Below, in pieces: positions 33,219 through 41,680 of a DNA stretch of 64,000 nucleotides. Both the position numbers and the translations under genes were made by a program. Within the stretch, counting starts at the first letter, position 1, and each line of letters begins with the position of its first letter. This DNA is from Bacillota bacterium (GTDB lineage: Bacteria > Bacillota > Clostridia > Acetivibrionales > DSM-1351). The stretch covers positions 62,001 to 126,000 of the forward strand of contig JAEZRV010000007.1 in the NCBI GenBank assembly GCA_023444055.1. Reading direction: 5' to 3'. A model generated the notes under the pieces. It worked only from the letters and a program-made list of their open reading frames with translations. It did not search any database and was not told where the DNA came from.

Positions 33219-34265
33219 ATGAATAATAAAAGCAAAGTTGTTCTTCCGGTTAATTATCCTCCAATAACATCTTGGCAATGGCATGCATCTTTGTTCTCAA
33301 TTCTAGCTAATGAGGAATATGCTTTGGAATGGATATATAGTAATTACATTCAATTAAGATGTTATCCTGAAACAGATGAGATTACTGGCAATAGCATTGT
33401 ATTTTTAGATTTTATGCCAGGTGATAGCTCTCTGAAGGAATGTCCCTATTTATTGTCAGAAATAATATCTCAAGAACAAATCTTATCTTATTCAAATGAT
33501 ATTTTATCATTTCTATTAAAAACTCTAGACTTATCTTATTACATTTTTGGGATATGCGATGAAACAAATATGTTAAATAGGGGACGTAGGATTCTACATC
33601 AATTATTTATTTATGGTTATGATTTGGAAAGCCAAATTTTTTATGTTGGAGATTTCACTTTTGCAGGCAAATATTCATATACTACTGTTCCATTTGAAAA
33701 AGTTGTAGAAGGCTTTTTAAATGTTCAGCCAGGTGAGGATTTTGTATTTAACCACAATTATAAAGGTATGCGAGGACTTTACCTAATTAAGAAAAACACA
33801 GAAGAAAAATACTACAGTTTTGATACTAAATTTGTAAAGAGAACATTAAATGAATATATAAATGGCAGCAATACCAAAGAACATTTTTTACAAATGCGTA
33901 ATAATTTTAGTAACAATATTTTTGGTGTTAATACGTATAATGCTATTATTGAGCATGAGATTTGTATGCTTGAGAAGAAGATTAACACATGGTATGATTA
34001 TCGTCCATTTCACATAATGTATGATCATAAGGTATTAATGGAAAATAGGCTTAAATACATGATGGATAAAAATTATATTCCATTTGATCAACAGCTCATC
34101 AATGATTATGGAGTAGTAAAAGATGCACTTTTAAAAGCTAGAAATACCTTTATAAAAGCTAATTTAAAAAAAGATACTGATATGTTAGGTAAAATTAAGT
34201 CATATTTATTAGAGGCAAGAGAGAGGGAAATTGAATTATTATCTTTGGTTGAAAGAAAACTTTAG
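33219..34265 (+). CDS. Uncharacterised 348-residue cytoplasmic protein
   Basis: I do not recognise a characterised family. The protein has no signal peptide or membrane helix. The N-terminal half (LPVNYPPITSWQWHASLFSI, then a FLLKTLDLSYYIFGICDETNMLN strand/turn region and GYDLESQIFYVGDFTFAGKY) reads as a compact alpha/beta domain; the C-terminal 120 residues are helical and charged, ending in a probable coiled coil (KIKSYLLEARERE). The general layout recalls hypothetical proteins near nonribosomal peptide clusters that are compared to the BtrH N-terminal domain, but I see no conserved Cys to support that. SD aagaggt is present. It is monocistronic and shares a bidirectional terminator with the esterase gene. 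Confidence 0.55.
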   Translation: MNNKSKVVLPVNYPPITSWQWHASLFSILANEEYALEWIYSNYIQLRCYPETDEITGNSIVFLDFMPGDSSLKECPYLLSEIISQEQILSYSNDILSFLLKTLDLSYYIFGICDETNMLNRGRRILHQLFIYGYDLESQIFYVGDFTFAGKYSYTTVPFEKVVEGFLNVQPGEDFVFNHNYKGMRGLYLIKKNTEEKYYSFDTKFVKRTLNEYINGSNTKEHFLQMRNNFSNNIFGVNTYNAIIEHEICMLEKKINTWYDYRPFHIMYDHKVLMENRLKYMMDKNYIPFDQQLINDYGVVKDALLKARNTFIKANLKKDTDMLGKIKSYLLEAREREIELLSLVERKL

Positions 34266-34344
34266 ATATTTGAAATAACAGTATACTAACTATTGAAAAA
34301 ATAACAAAAAATCAAAGAGTGAAACAACGTTTTATAAATATATT

Positions 34345-34381
34345 AAAAGAGCGCTATTCCATGCTATGGAAGCGCTCTTTT
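34345..34381. terminator. Bidirectional terminator
   Basis: Stem aaaagagcgct (34345-34355) / agcgctctttt (34371-34381) with an inner ttcca/tggaa pair. Serves the plus-strand unknown gene and the convergent esterase gene. Confidence 0.88.
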
Positions 34382-34417
34382 AACATATTTATAATTTTAT
34401 TTTACAATGCACTAAAT

Positions 34418-35425
34418 TTAAAACCGAGGATACCAACCTAAAACTTCGGTCATTTTTTGAGCATATCTCTTACCAAAAGTAACTTGTGAATCGTGATTGA
34501 AATGTAATCCCCATGAATCAGCAGGGTCACCGGACAAGCCGTTTGCAGATATTACATAACAATTCTTTATTACTGAAGGTAACTGGTTTACTAATTTATT
34601 GTGACCTGCACAACCACCGCTATATAAAAGTTCACCAGCGAGGAAAGGAATGTCACCTAGACCCAAATCTTTTTTGAGATCTGTAACTAATGTGTTTACT
34701 TTTGAAGGCCAGTCAGCTTGACCGTTATTTGAACAACCTTGGTGGAACAGGATTCCATCAATAACGCCGCCCTTTGCCTGTGCAAGCTTTGCACGCTCAA
34801 TAATCCAGTTGTATTTAGTACCACCATTTTTCATAAATGTCTCAATTTTTTCACCACTGATAGCACATGGAATTAAACCAATAGTATCTTGCTCTGGAAG
34901 TTCATTAATGATTGTCTTAGCAAACCAATCACCAGGACCAATTGCACCTTGCCAAGCTTCATGCAGAGGTGGAACAGCAACAGCCCATGTATTATTAGTG
35001 TATCCTAATGAAAGTATACGTGGATTTTTAACATTATCGGATGCTTGAGCTTTAGGCCATCCTGCCATATTGGATTGTCCAAGTAATAAGAAGCAGTGGA
35101 ACTTAGGTTCTGTAACAGGTGGATTTCCAGTATCAGCTGGGAATTTGGTAATTAGACCTAATAAAAACTGCTTAATAAGTCCTAAATCAAGTGCGGTAAT
35201 AGTTCCATCAGCGTCAACGTCTGCGGCTTTAATATTGGAAACATTTTTTGTTCCAAGTAGATGCATTTTAACTGCTGCAAAATCTAAAGAGTCAACAGTT
35301 TTACTTAAGTCTGCGTCTCCGTACAATACTGTAGTTGGTGCGGATACATCAGCAGCCTGAGCACCAAAACTAAATAAACTCATTACTAGAGTTAGTGCTA
35401 TTAATAGGTATATCCCTTTTTTCAT
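34418..35425 (-). CDS. Cellulosomal carbohydrate esterase (CE6-like SGNH) with N-terminal dockerin
   Basis: A 335-residue secreted protein. Residues 1-25 are a signal peptide ending AQA. Residues 33-92 form a type I dockerin with two calcium-loop repeats: YGDADLSKTVDSLDFAAVK and DVDADGTITALDLGLIKQ. Residues about 108-335 are an SGNH-fold esterase (SASA/CE6 type): nucleophile Ser118 in FLLLGQSNMAGW, middle blocks LIPCAISGEKIE and FHQGCSN, and the catalytic His in GLHFNHDSQ. It is probably an acetyl-xylan esterase attached to the cellulosome through cohesins on the scaffoldin. The dockerin is N-terminal, less usual than C-terminal. SD aggagg is present. It is the clearest sign of a cellulolytic host. 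Confidence 0.9.
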   Translation of the reverse strand: MKKGIYLLIALTLVMSLFSFGAQAADVSAPTTVLYGDADLSKTVDSLDFAAVKMHLLGTKNVSNIKAADVDADGTITALDLGLIKQFLLGLITKFPADTGNPPVTEPKFHCFLLLGQSNMAGWPKAQASDNVKNPRILSLGYTNNTWAVAVPPLHEAWQGAIGPGDWFAKTIINELPEQDTIGLIPCAISGEKIETFMKNGGTKYNWIIERAKLAQAKGGVIDGILFHQGCSNNGQADWPSKVNTLVTDLKKDLGLGDIPFLAGELLYSGGCAGHNKLVNQLPSVIKNCYVISANGLSGDPADSWGLHFNHDSQVTFGKRYAQKMTEVLGWYPRF

Positions 35426-36240
35426 GCAAAAACCTCCTAAAAAATATTCTGTTTATATCTGTCAAAAAACAATTACTAATTTTAACAAATTTAATAAGTA
35501 TCCCCTTATATATGATGCGGAAGTACAAATGATTATGGGCTGGTTTAAATAATGGTGAATAATATCGGTAAATAGAAAACTTATTAATGATTTCCATTTA
35601 CTAGTTGACAAATAGATAAAAGCGTATATGCAACCTTGACGGTAATAGCTGTGGTGGAGGTCATTCTGATGCACAAATAGAGCAAAGAGTTTCATTGATT
35701 GCTGATTGCAGATGCTTACTGTGCAAAAAAATTGGTCCGACTGCTGAAAGGCAGTTAGCGCGAAAAGCCATAACAACTTTTCAAATAGATAATAAAATAG
35801 ATGCTTTGCTGGTAAAAATTATAGAGTATTATTTTAAGATTAATAATCACATTTCACTTCGGAAAGGGTAGAACAGAGCCTCGTTAATTAATTGTTCTAA
35901 CCTTAAACAAGATTTAGTTAAGCGACTACTAAGGATTGAACCCTATATATTACAGGGTCAGTCCTTTTAGTTTGCCTTTAATTCGTTTGTTAGGTTGGAA
36001 GAATTTCAAATAATTATAATTGAGTTACCGAATCCATGTCATTTCTTTTATATTGTTTTTTGTAAATGTGAGACATGGATATATTTATGTAATCTTCAAA
36101 TTCAGATCTAAAATGCTCTAGTGTCTCGAATTATTAGTAGAAGTTAAAAATATTTCCCATTACAATATTTTAAAGTTACGTTGTTATAATACCCTGAAAC
36201 TTACTTTATATATAGACTAAGCTTTCAAGGAGTGACATAA
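35426..36240. other. Long intergenic region with an open Cys-rich stretch and a hairpin
   Basis: About 815 bases before the toxin gene. From 35620 to 35871 (+) one frame is open for 83 codons; it reads NLDGNSCGGGHSDAQIEQ and later CRCLLCKKIGPTAERQL. It has no ATG, GTG or TTG near its start and no ribosome site, so it may be a gene remnant. A hairpin aaggattgaaccct / agggtcagtcctt lies at 35929-35968. The rest is AT-rich; tataat at 36184-36189 may be the -10 of the toxin gene. Confidence 0.4.
35929..35968 (+). terminator. Terminator-like hairpin upstream of the toxin gene
   Basis: Imperfect stem aaggattgaaccct / agggtcagtcctt followed by tttag. It is not next to a recognised gene, consistent with a remnant gene at 35620-35871. 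Confidence 0.5.
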
Positions 36241-38913
36241 ATGCAAGCAACGGCAAAACAGCAAAACAAGCCTAAAAAGCCTTTAAGTACGGTAAACAAA
36301 AATCTTCAAAAGCAACAGGATAGCACAAAAAATAAAAAAAAGCCTAATGTGAGAACGACAGAATATAGAAGAATGGAGGAAATATTTCTAACAGATCCTG
36401 ACTCTGTAACACGTGAAGAATTTATGCTTTTTCAGAGTGCTGTGGGATATCGCCGTGCAATTCAGCTATTGAATGAAGGAAAACAACGTAAGCAGTTAAG
36501 AAAAATGGATGGGACAGGCAAAACATTCAAAAATCTTTCTGTAAATAAAGAGCAAGAGACAACTGGTAATAAAGAAGATAAAGTTATTCAAAAAAAGAAA
36601 GTTTCCCAAGCTACTCAAAAAAGCACAAAAGAAACTAATCAGAAGAAGGTATCAACAAATAATACATCTTCTGCTACAAGTTTGCCGAGTGGTTTGAAAT
36701 CTGGAATTGAAAAACTATCAGGTATTGACCTATCAGATGTAAGTGTACATAAAAATTCCGAAAAACCACAGCAAGTTGGTGCACTGGCATATACTCAAGG
36801 GAATAATATTTATATGGCTCCTGGACAGGAAAAGCACCTTCCTCATGAAGGCTGGCATGCTGTACAGCAAAAGCAAGGAAGAGTAGCACCAACATTGCAG
36901 ATGAAAACAGGTACATCCGTAAATGATGATGCAGGGCTTGAAAAAGAAGCTGATATAATGGGTAGTAAAGCTTTGAAAGCAGGATCGGATGCAAGTACAA
37001 TACAATTAAAAAAATCTAGTAACTTTAAGCAGGAAAATAGTGTTATACAGAGAATTACACAAGAAGAAGCAATGAAGCTTGCAAAACAAAATACTCATGA
37101 TGCCAATACTGGTTATAGTTGGAGTATAAAAGCTGGTGAATATAACAGATATGTTTTTGAAGCTCAGGACATGCTTAGGGATATAGGTTATAATCTTTCA
37201 AAGCGTGGAGTTGATGGTAAGTGGAGTCCTGGTGGAGAAACATATAATGCATTGCTCAAATTCCAAAAAACCTGTAAGAATACATATAACGGCTTAAAGC
37301 AAAATGCACCAGTTCAAACCTTAGCACAAGTTAATTATATGCAAGGAGTTGAACCTACAGGAAAGCTGGATAAGGCAACACATAATGCTTTAAAAAAAGA
37401 AAAAAACAATAAGATATTAAGAAAAAAATTAGAGGATGAAAGGGCTTATAAAAAGAAACTAGAACTAGAAAATAAGGCGAAAGCTAAAGCCAAAGAGACT
37501 ACTAAAGATAACAAACAGGAAAATGATCAAACAGATGAAATATTAGACGGAATTCAGACTGCCATTGATGTTATTGGATTTATTCCTGGCGTTGGTGATA
37601 TAGCTGATGGAGTAAATGTTGGAATAAGTGTAGTGCGTAAGGATTGGTTGGGTGCGGTACTGTCTGGGATAGCACTAATACCCATAGTAGGGTCTGCTAT
37701 AGCAGCACCAATGAAAGTTATAGCTAAAGCTTTTAGTAAAGTTGGAGGCGCAATCGGGAGTGTTTCAAAAACAGTTAAGAATGCAATAGAGTTATTGACG
37801 AAGCTGTTAGGCGGTGCAGAAAAGGTTGCTTCCAAACTGAGTGAGTATCTGAGTACTTTAAAAGGACTCATTCGAAAGATTCCTGATTTAATAAAAAATG
37901 TTACGAATTTAAGGGCAGTGAAGTGGTTAGCTAGCAAAAAGGTAGTTAAAACTATTCTTTCATTTGCAGAAAAAGTAAGAAGTGCTGTCGAAACTGTTTG
38001 TAAGAAGGCTGATGAGGTTTTTACTTCAGTAAAGAATGCTATTTTCCCAGAAGCGACTGTAAAGAAAGCGGCTACAGAAACGCCAAAGAAAACAGTAATT
38101 TCGGAAACACCGATAAATAAAACAATTGCTACAGAAACACCGAAGAAAACAGTAATTCCGGAAGCACCGATAAAGAAAACAGTCCCTACAAAAACAACAA
38201 AGAAAACAGTAATTCCGGAAACACCGAAACCAGTAGTTAAGGAAACGCCGAAACCAGTAGTTAAGGAAACACCGAAACCAGTAGTTAAGGAAACACCGAA
38301 GCCAGTAGTTAAGGAAACACCGAAACCAATAGTTAATGAAACACCGATAAATAAAACAGTCGCTATAGAAGCACCGAAAACGAAAGCGGTTGATACAGAA
38401 GCACCATTAAAGAATGAGGTAGATGCGGGAGTAAGTAAGGTTAATAAACAAGTAATACTTGACAACATCGCTGAAAGCCAAGCTGCACGAAGTGCTTCGA
38501 GATTTAAAATGACCGAAAATCCTACTACAAGGGTGTTGGCAAGAGAAGATACAATTGCTACAATAAAATCTACTAGGAGACAGGTAGAAAAACTTATGAA
38601 AAATGACCCAATTGCGCAAGATTACTTAAGTAGAGGGCAATTTAACCAATATGGAACATATTTTCATAATAGGGTATTTAAGAGGTTGAGAAGTGCCAAC
38701 ATTGAAGGTTTAGAAATAGATAAAACCATAACTAGACCAGGAACTATGGGGGGAAAAGGTAATTTACGTAGACCAGATTTTCAATGGCAAAGTGGAACAC
38801 CAGACTATGAAATATGGGACATAAAGCCAAATGGCTTTAGTTGGTCGGACCAATTCCAAGACTTAATGGACTGGACAGGTGTTGTCCCACAAGCGCTAAA
38901 ATACAATAGGTAA
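36241..38913 (+). CDS. DUF4157 (eCIS-core) polymorphic toxin with C-terminal PD-(D/E)XK-like domain
   Basis: An 890-residue modular protein. Residues 1-145 are basic and disordered. Residues 148-245 are a DUF4157/eCIS-core domain with the metalloprotease-like box LPHEGWHAVQQKQG (H202, E203, H206). Residues about 298-385 resemble a peptidoglycan-binding domain (FEAQDMLRDIGYNLS, GVDGKWSPGGETYNALLKFQ). Residues 432-500 are a hydrophobic pretoxin-like stretch (IDVIGFIPGVGDIADGVNV). Residues about 625-730 hold Pro/Lys repeats, including five tandem 24-base units encoding PKPVVKET. The last 130 residues end with RRPDFQW and YEIWDIKPNG, a D-x(n)-E/D-x-K arrangement like Tox-REase nucleases. No signal peptide. 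DUF4157 proteins are often cargo of contractile injection systems. A probable immunity gene follows 14 bases later. Confidence 0.75.
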   Translation: MQATAKQQNKPKKPLSTVNKNLQKQQDSTKNKKKPNVRTTEYRRMEEIFLTDPDSVTREEFMLFQSAVGYRRAIQLLNEGKQRKQLRKMDGTGKTFKNLSVNKEQETTGNKEDKVIQKKKVSQATQKSTKETNQKKVSTNNTSSATSLPSGLKSGIEKLSGIDLSDVSVHKNSEKPQQVGALAYTQGNNIYMAPGQEKHLPHEGWHAVQQKQGRVAPTLQMKTGTSVNDDAGLEKEADIMGSKALKAGSDASTIQLKKSSNFKQENSVIQRITQEEAMKLAKQNTHDANTGYSWSIKAGEYNRYVFEAQDMLRDIGYNLSKRGVDGKWSPGGETYNALLKFQKTCKNTYNGLKQNAPVQTLAQVNYMQGVEPTGKLDKATHNALKKEKNNKILRKKLEDERAYKKKLELENKAKAKAKETTKDNKQENDQTDEILDGIQTAIDVIGFIPGVGDIADGVNVGISVVRKDWLGAVLSGIALIPIVGSAIAAPMKVIAKAFSKVGGAIGSVSKTVKNAIELLTKLLGGAEKVASKLSEYLSTLKGLIRKIPDLIKNVTNLRAVKWLASKKVVKTILSFAEKVRSAVETVCKKADEVFTSVKNAIFPEATVKKAATETPKKTVISETPINKTIATETPKKTVIPEAPIKKTVPTKTTKKTVIPETPKPVVKETPKPVVKETPKPVVKETPKPVVKETPKPIVNETPINKTVAIEAPKTKAVDTEAPLKNEVDAGVSKVNKQVILDNIAESQAARSASRFKMTENPTTRVLAREDTIATIKSTRRQVEKLMKNDPIAQDYLSRGQFNQYGTYFHNRVFKRLRSANIEGLEIDKTITRPGTMGGKGNLRRPDFQWQSGTPDYEIWDIKPNGFSWSDQFQDLMDWTGVVPQALKYNR

Positions 38914-38927
38914 GGAGAGAATACGTT

Positions 38928-39806
38928 TTGGATATTAATGAATTACAAAATCAACCTTTGTATGGTGTAAATGTAGGAATTATATACTACTTTTATGAAG
39001 ACCCAAACAAGATTAAGCAAGTTATACAAAATATCTTCAAAGAGTATTGTGAGTTAGCAAATTCAAACTTCACATTTTACAGGCATAACAAAGACCTGGG
39101 GTTAAATAAATTAAAGGTAAGTGCAATAGATTATTTTAGCAATATTCTTAATGAAACAGATTTTACTCAAACACAACATTTGCTCTTTACAGATGCTTCT
39201 AAAGAAAATCTTCAAAGTAGCAAGGTGGAAGTAATGCTTAGAACTATTAAAGATGAATACCTTTGTAAAACTCCAAATTGGATATACTTTGAAATTAGTC
39301 CTGAAGTGCCTTATTCGGAAATATTGGACTTTATCAAACAATCATTTTATTGTCATACATATCATTATGCATGCTGTAACTATGTTTTAAGCCAAAATGA
39401 CCACCTAGTGCCTAAAAGTGTTTCAGAAGCTATTAAGCTTCTGAAACAAACCAATACTATTAATGACTGTTACTCTATTTTAACAAACCCTTATTTCTTG
39501 AAAGGGTTGGAAAATGGAATTGATGGAGCAAATTTTGTACAAGTTTTATCCAAAAAAATATATGATATAATTGGCTTTAATTCTATTATGGATATGTCTG
39601 GAAAAGACCACATTTATCATGAATTTGGTGAGGACTATGTAATTCTAATGTTATCAGATGAAAGGCTACCTAATACTGATGATGAATTCCTTTATGGATA
39701 TAAACGGCTGCATAAATTATTAAAACCAATAATAGCTGATGTAAAAAGACCACAGATGTATTGGAAGCCTGATGAATGGGATAAATGGAGAAATAGGTTA
39801 GAATAA
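38928..39806 (+). CDS. Probable immunity protein for the upstream toxin
   Basis: A 292-residue soluble protein starting at a TTG with SD aaggag, 14 bases after the toxin stop. It has an alpha/beta composition with WIYFEISPEVPYSEIL in the middle, GKDHIYHEFGEDYVILMLSD and a C-terminal PQMYWKPDEWDKWRNRLE. Length, position and the Trp/Tyr-rich C-terminus are reminiscent of DUF3396/TsiV- or Imm52-type immunity proteins that accompany REase-type toxins; I cannot prove family membership by eye. It has no signal or membrane helix, fitting neutralisation of a nuclease in the cytoplasm. Confidence 0.6.
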   Translation: MDINELQNQPLYGVNVGIIYYFYEDPNKIKQVIQNIFKEYCELANSNFTFYRHNKDLGLNKLKVSAIDYFSNILNETDFTQTQHLLFTDASKENLQSSKVEVMLRTIKDEYLCKTPNWIYFEISPEVPYSEILDFIKQSFYCHTYHYACCNYVLSQNDHLVPKSVSEAIKLLKQTNTINDCYSILTNPYFLKGLENGIDGANFVQVLSKKIYDIIGFNSIMDMSGKDHIYHEFGEDYVILMLSDERLPNTDDEFLYGYKRLHKLLKPIIADVKRPQMYWKPDEWDKWRNRLE

Positions 39807-40048
39807 ATAGAATGACTTTGCTATGATGAAGACGATACACATACGTCGAGTGCTTCGACATATGGCAACAAAAGTGTTAAAGTTTTCTTTTTAGTTAGCA
39901 GATGAATCTCATTGTGTCAGCGATGACCACCTGCAAAGCCGACACACAACCGGTCAATCCGGCCACCTTTATGAAATTTTCAAACAGCCGGCACTGCCGG
40001 CTGTTGTGCTTCGGCACAGGTCGCTTGCGACCACGTGCCTTTATCCTG
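39807..40048. other. Relatively GC-rich segment with hairpins before the intron remnant
   Basis: From about 39895 the base composition rises well above that of the surroundings. It contains the hairpins cagccggca/tgccggctg (about 39984-40004) and ggtcgc/gcgacc (about 40019-40032). The latter lies just upstream of the group II intron 5' end. Small open frames on both strands here have no ribosome sites. It looks like foreign DNA or part of the intron's landing site. Confidence 0.4.
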
Positions 40049-40470
40049 GTGTGTCCAGCTAAGCTGAACTGTTCTAGTTGGTGAAAGCTCAACCACAGTA
40101 ATTGCCAAGAAGCTGTGTAGTAAGTCCCAGTGCGTCGCAGTAATGCGGGGTACTAAGCGGGATGATGGCTCATTGTCATGAGTCGACAAAGTGCAGGTTG
40201 TAACATCAAGTGAACACTGCCGTATCGTGAAAGTATCTTGCGTAAGCAAGTAAAGAGGGAGTCGAGTCCTGCGGGATGGACAAAGACCATGGAAGGCACA
40301 AAGAGCTTGGATTGCAGTGCCGAGGAACCCTCCGGTATAGAGGTGACGACATGTATTGAGGACTTGAGACAGAAATTATATAATGAGGATAGTTACTGTA
40401 GTGAGGGAACGAGTAACTCTGCTAAAGGATTAATAGGAAAAGATTTTGAATCCTAAATAAAAAACCAATA
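40049..40470 (+). mobile_element. Degenerate group II intron, 5' (ribozyme) part only
   Basis: The segment starts gtgtgtccagc, a match to the group II intron 5' consensus (GUGYG). It continues with ctgttctagttggtgaaag and, further on, phrases such as agtcctgcgggatggac and aaagaccatggaaggcacaa that I associate with the domain I region of clostridial group II introns. No reverse transcriptase frame follows, and no convincing domain V hairpin or 3' end is present before about 40470. The only open frame (40238-40456, 72 codons) has no RT motif. I read it as a truncated, immobile intron. Confidence 0.55.
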
Positions 40471-40786
40471 GAAGATAATATGTCTGTTTCTGAGATATTA
40501 AAAGAATTATCTATCCATTACAACACTTTCTACCGCGGGTAGGTGATTACGAAGAATATGAAGAAAGTGCGTTTCCTTTCCACGGAACCGCACTTTACTG
40601 TTTTTAGTACGAAATAACAAAACTTAAACAAGAGAACCTTGAGTTGCTTTGATTACTATGATATCGAAGGAATCAATAACTTAACCTCTAATGACATAGT
40701 AAGTGTGCTGACAGTATATTAGTCCCTGTATAATCGTAGCCTTTTAATAAAGTATAATTACTTGCTAATTGCGAACGTTTAGTTAA
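40471..40786. other. Spacer between intron remnant and DUF3892 gene
   Basis: About 315 bases, AT-rich except for the hairpin at 40564-40596. No gene was recognised. Short phrases such as ctaccgcgggtaggtga (40532-40548) resemble remnants of transposable DNA. Confidence 0.3.
40564..40605 (+). terminator. Strong hairpin with T-run
   Basis: Stem aaagtgcgtttcc / ggaaccgcacttt (one mismatch) followed by actgttttt. It may be the old terminator of the toxin-immunity operon or of the intron host. Confidence 0.6.
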
Positions 40787-41020
40787 TCAACTAAACGTAG
40801 GCAGATTATCTAGGTTATCACTCTCAATACCATTAGGGTCACTTCTGAGAAATTCTCTCCCGTTTTTTGCTTTGCCCACATTAACACCTTCGATTTTATT
40901 ATCTCTAGCCATAGTTATGGCTTCTTTGATAGAAAACATATTACCGTTTTGAAGCATTACATCTGTAATATCTCCATCATTATTCTTTCTGACTTTTACA
41001 ATCTTAGCTGTATCTTCCAC
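40787..41020 (-). CDS. DUF3892 domain protein
   Basis: A 77-residue protein beginning at GTG 41020 with SD aaggag 9 bases upstream. The pattern fits DUF3892: an N-terminal strand AKIVKVRKNNDGDITDV, then MFSIKEAITMARDNKIEGV, a GREFLRSDPNGIESD segment and the terminal NLDNLPTF, which is the family signature. Members are small and common in sporeformers; the function is unknown. The next minus-strand gene upstream encodes a spore protein, so expression in sporulation is plausible but not shown. Confidence 0.8.
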   Translation of the reverse strand: MEDTAKIVKVRKNNDGDITDVMLQNGNMFSIKEAITMARDNKIEGVNVGKAKNGREFLRSDPNGIESDNLDNLPTFS

Positions 41021-41167
41021 TCATATCACTCCTTGTTAATTTTCTATAATGTCATATATTTTAAATATTTGTTTTTCTTGATTTACATATTTATTGTTTT
41101 GCATGTTTTTTTGCTTATTTAATTATTAAATATTTCTTGATTTGCGTATTTCTAAATTTATTTAATA

Positions 41168-41350
41168 TCAAACTAAAGGCTTCCGCTCTATGAGTTCCTC
41201 AATAGGAACCTCAACTCTATTTTTTGAATCGAGATATGAAACTACTGCATTGTTATTTATTACATTTTCTATCCATACTGGAGAACCATTATATAGCACT
41301 TCAATAACGCCAAGTGATTCTACAATCCGTCTAGCACTTTCATTATCCAA
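41168..41350 (-). CDS. sspH: Small acid-soluble spore protein, H type
   Basis: A 60-residue SspH-family protein. The diagnostic core is RRIVESLGVIEVLYNGSPVW then IENV, and the C-terminal VEVPIEELIERKPLV. H-type SASPs are minor spore-core proteins made in the forespore. It starts at TTG 41350 after a strong SD gaggagg. It points to a spore-forming host. The forespore promoter should lie in 41360-41420, but I do not see a confident sigma-G match. Confidence 0.85.
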   Translation of the reverse strand: MDNESARRIVESLGVIEVLYNGSPVWIENVINNNAVVSYLDSKNRVEVPIEELIERKPLV

Positions 41351-41680
41351 TCGAAAACCTCCTCGTTTTTTAATTAGTATTTACAAGAGCATACTTTTTA
41401 TTCAAAGGAATGTATTTATCCAATTATCGAATCAAAAATCAAAGGTAGCTATTGTTTGTCCTTTTAGACGTCAGAAATATGTAGCGATACTATTTCTACG
41501 TTAGACGGTTACATAATATCGAGAGTAACTACAAATATTACAGTTATCTGCTGTTAAAAAAAATTGGTATCTATAAATTTGGTGTATATAAGCTGGGTAT
41601 ATATAATGAAGAGTACAATTTTATTTTGATAAAGCATTCTCGGAGTAAATTTTAGATTATATTGAAAGGAAGATATACTT
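41351..41680. other. Divergent intergenic region before msrAB
   Basis: About 330 bases. No gene was seen; it must hold the sspH and msrAB promoters. The short inverted pieces cgtc-agaaatatgtagc and cgatactatttctacg near 41470-41505 could form a weak hairpin. Confidence 0.3.

Noticed and set aside
35370..35776. Overlapping minus-strand frames upstream of the esterase gene
   Set aside because: They overlap the esterase start and leader, lack SDs and show no family features.
38223..38330. Regular 24-base repeats resembling a CRISPR array
   Set aside because: There are no spacers of unique sequence; the units are contiguous and in frame, encoding PKPVVKET.
37554..38468. 304-codon open frame on the minus strand
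   Set aside because: It lies wholly inside the toxin gene, has a repetitive Val/Thr/Phe-rich translation and mirrors the Pro-Lys repeats; it is a shadow of the real gene.
40238..40456. 72-codon frame within the intron remnant as a reverse transcriptase start
   Set aside because: The residues show no RT motif and the frame overlaps ribozyme-like sequence.
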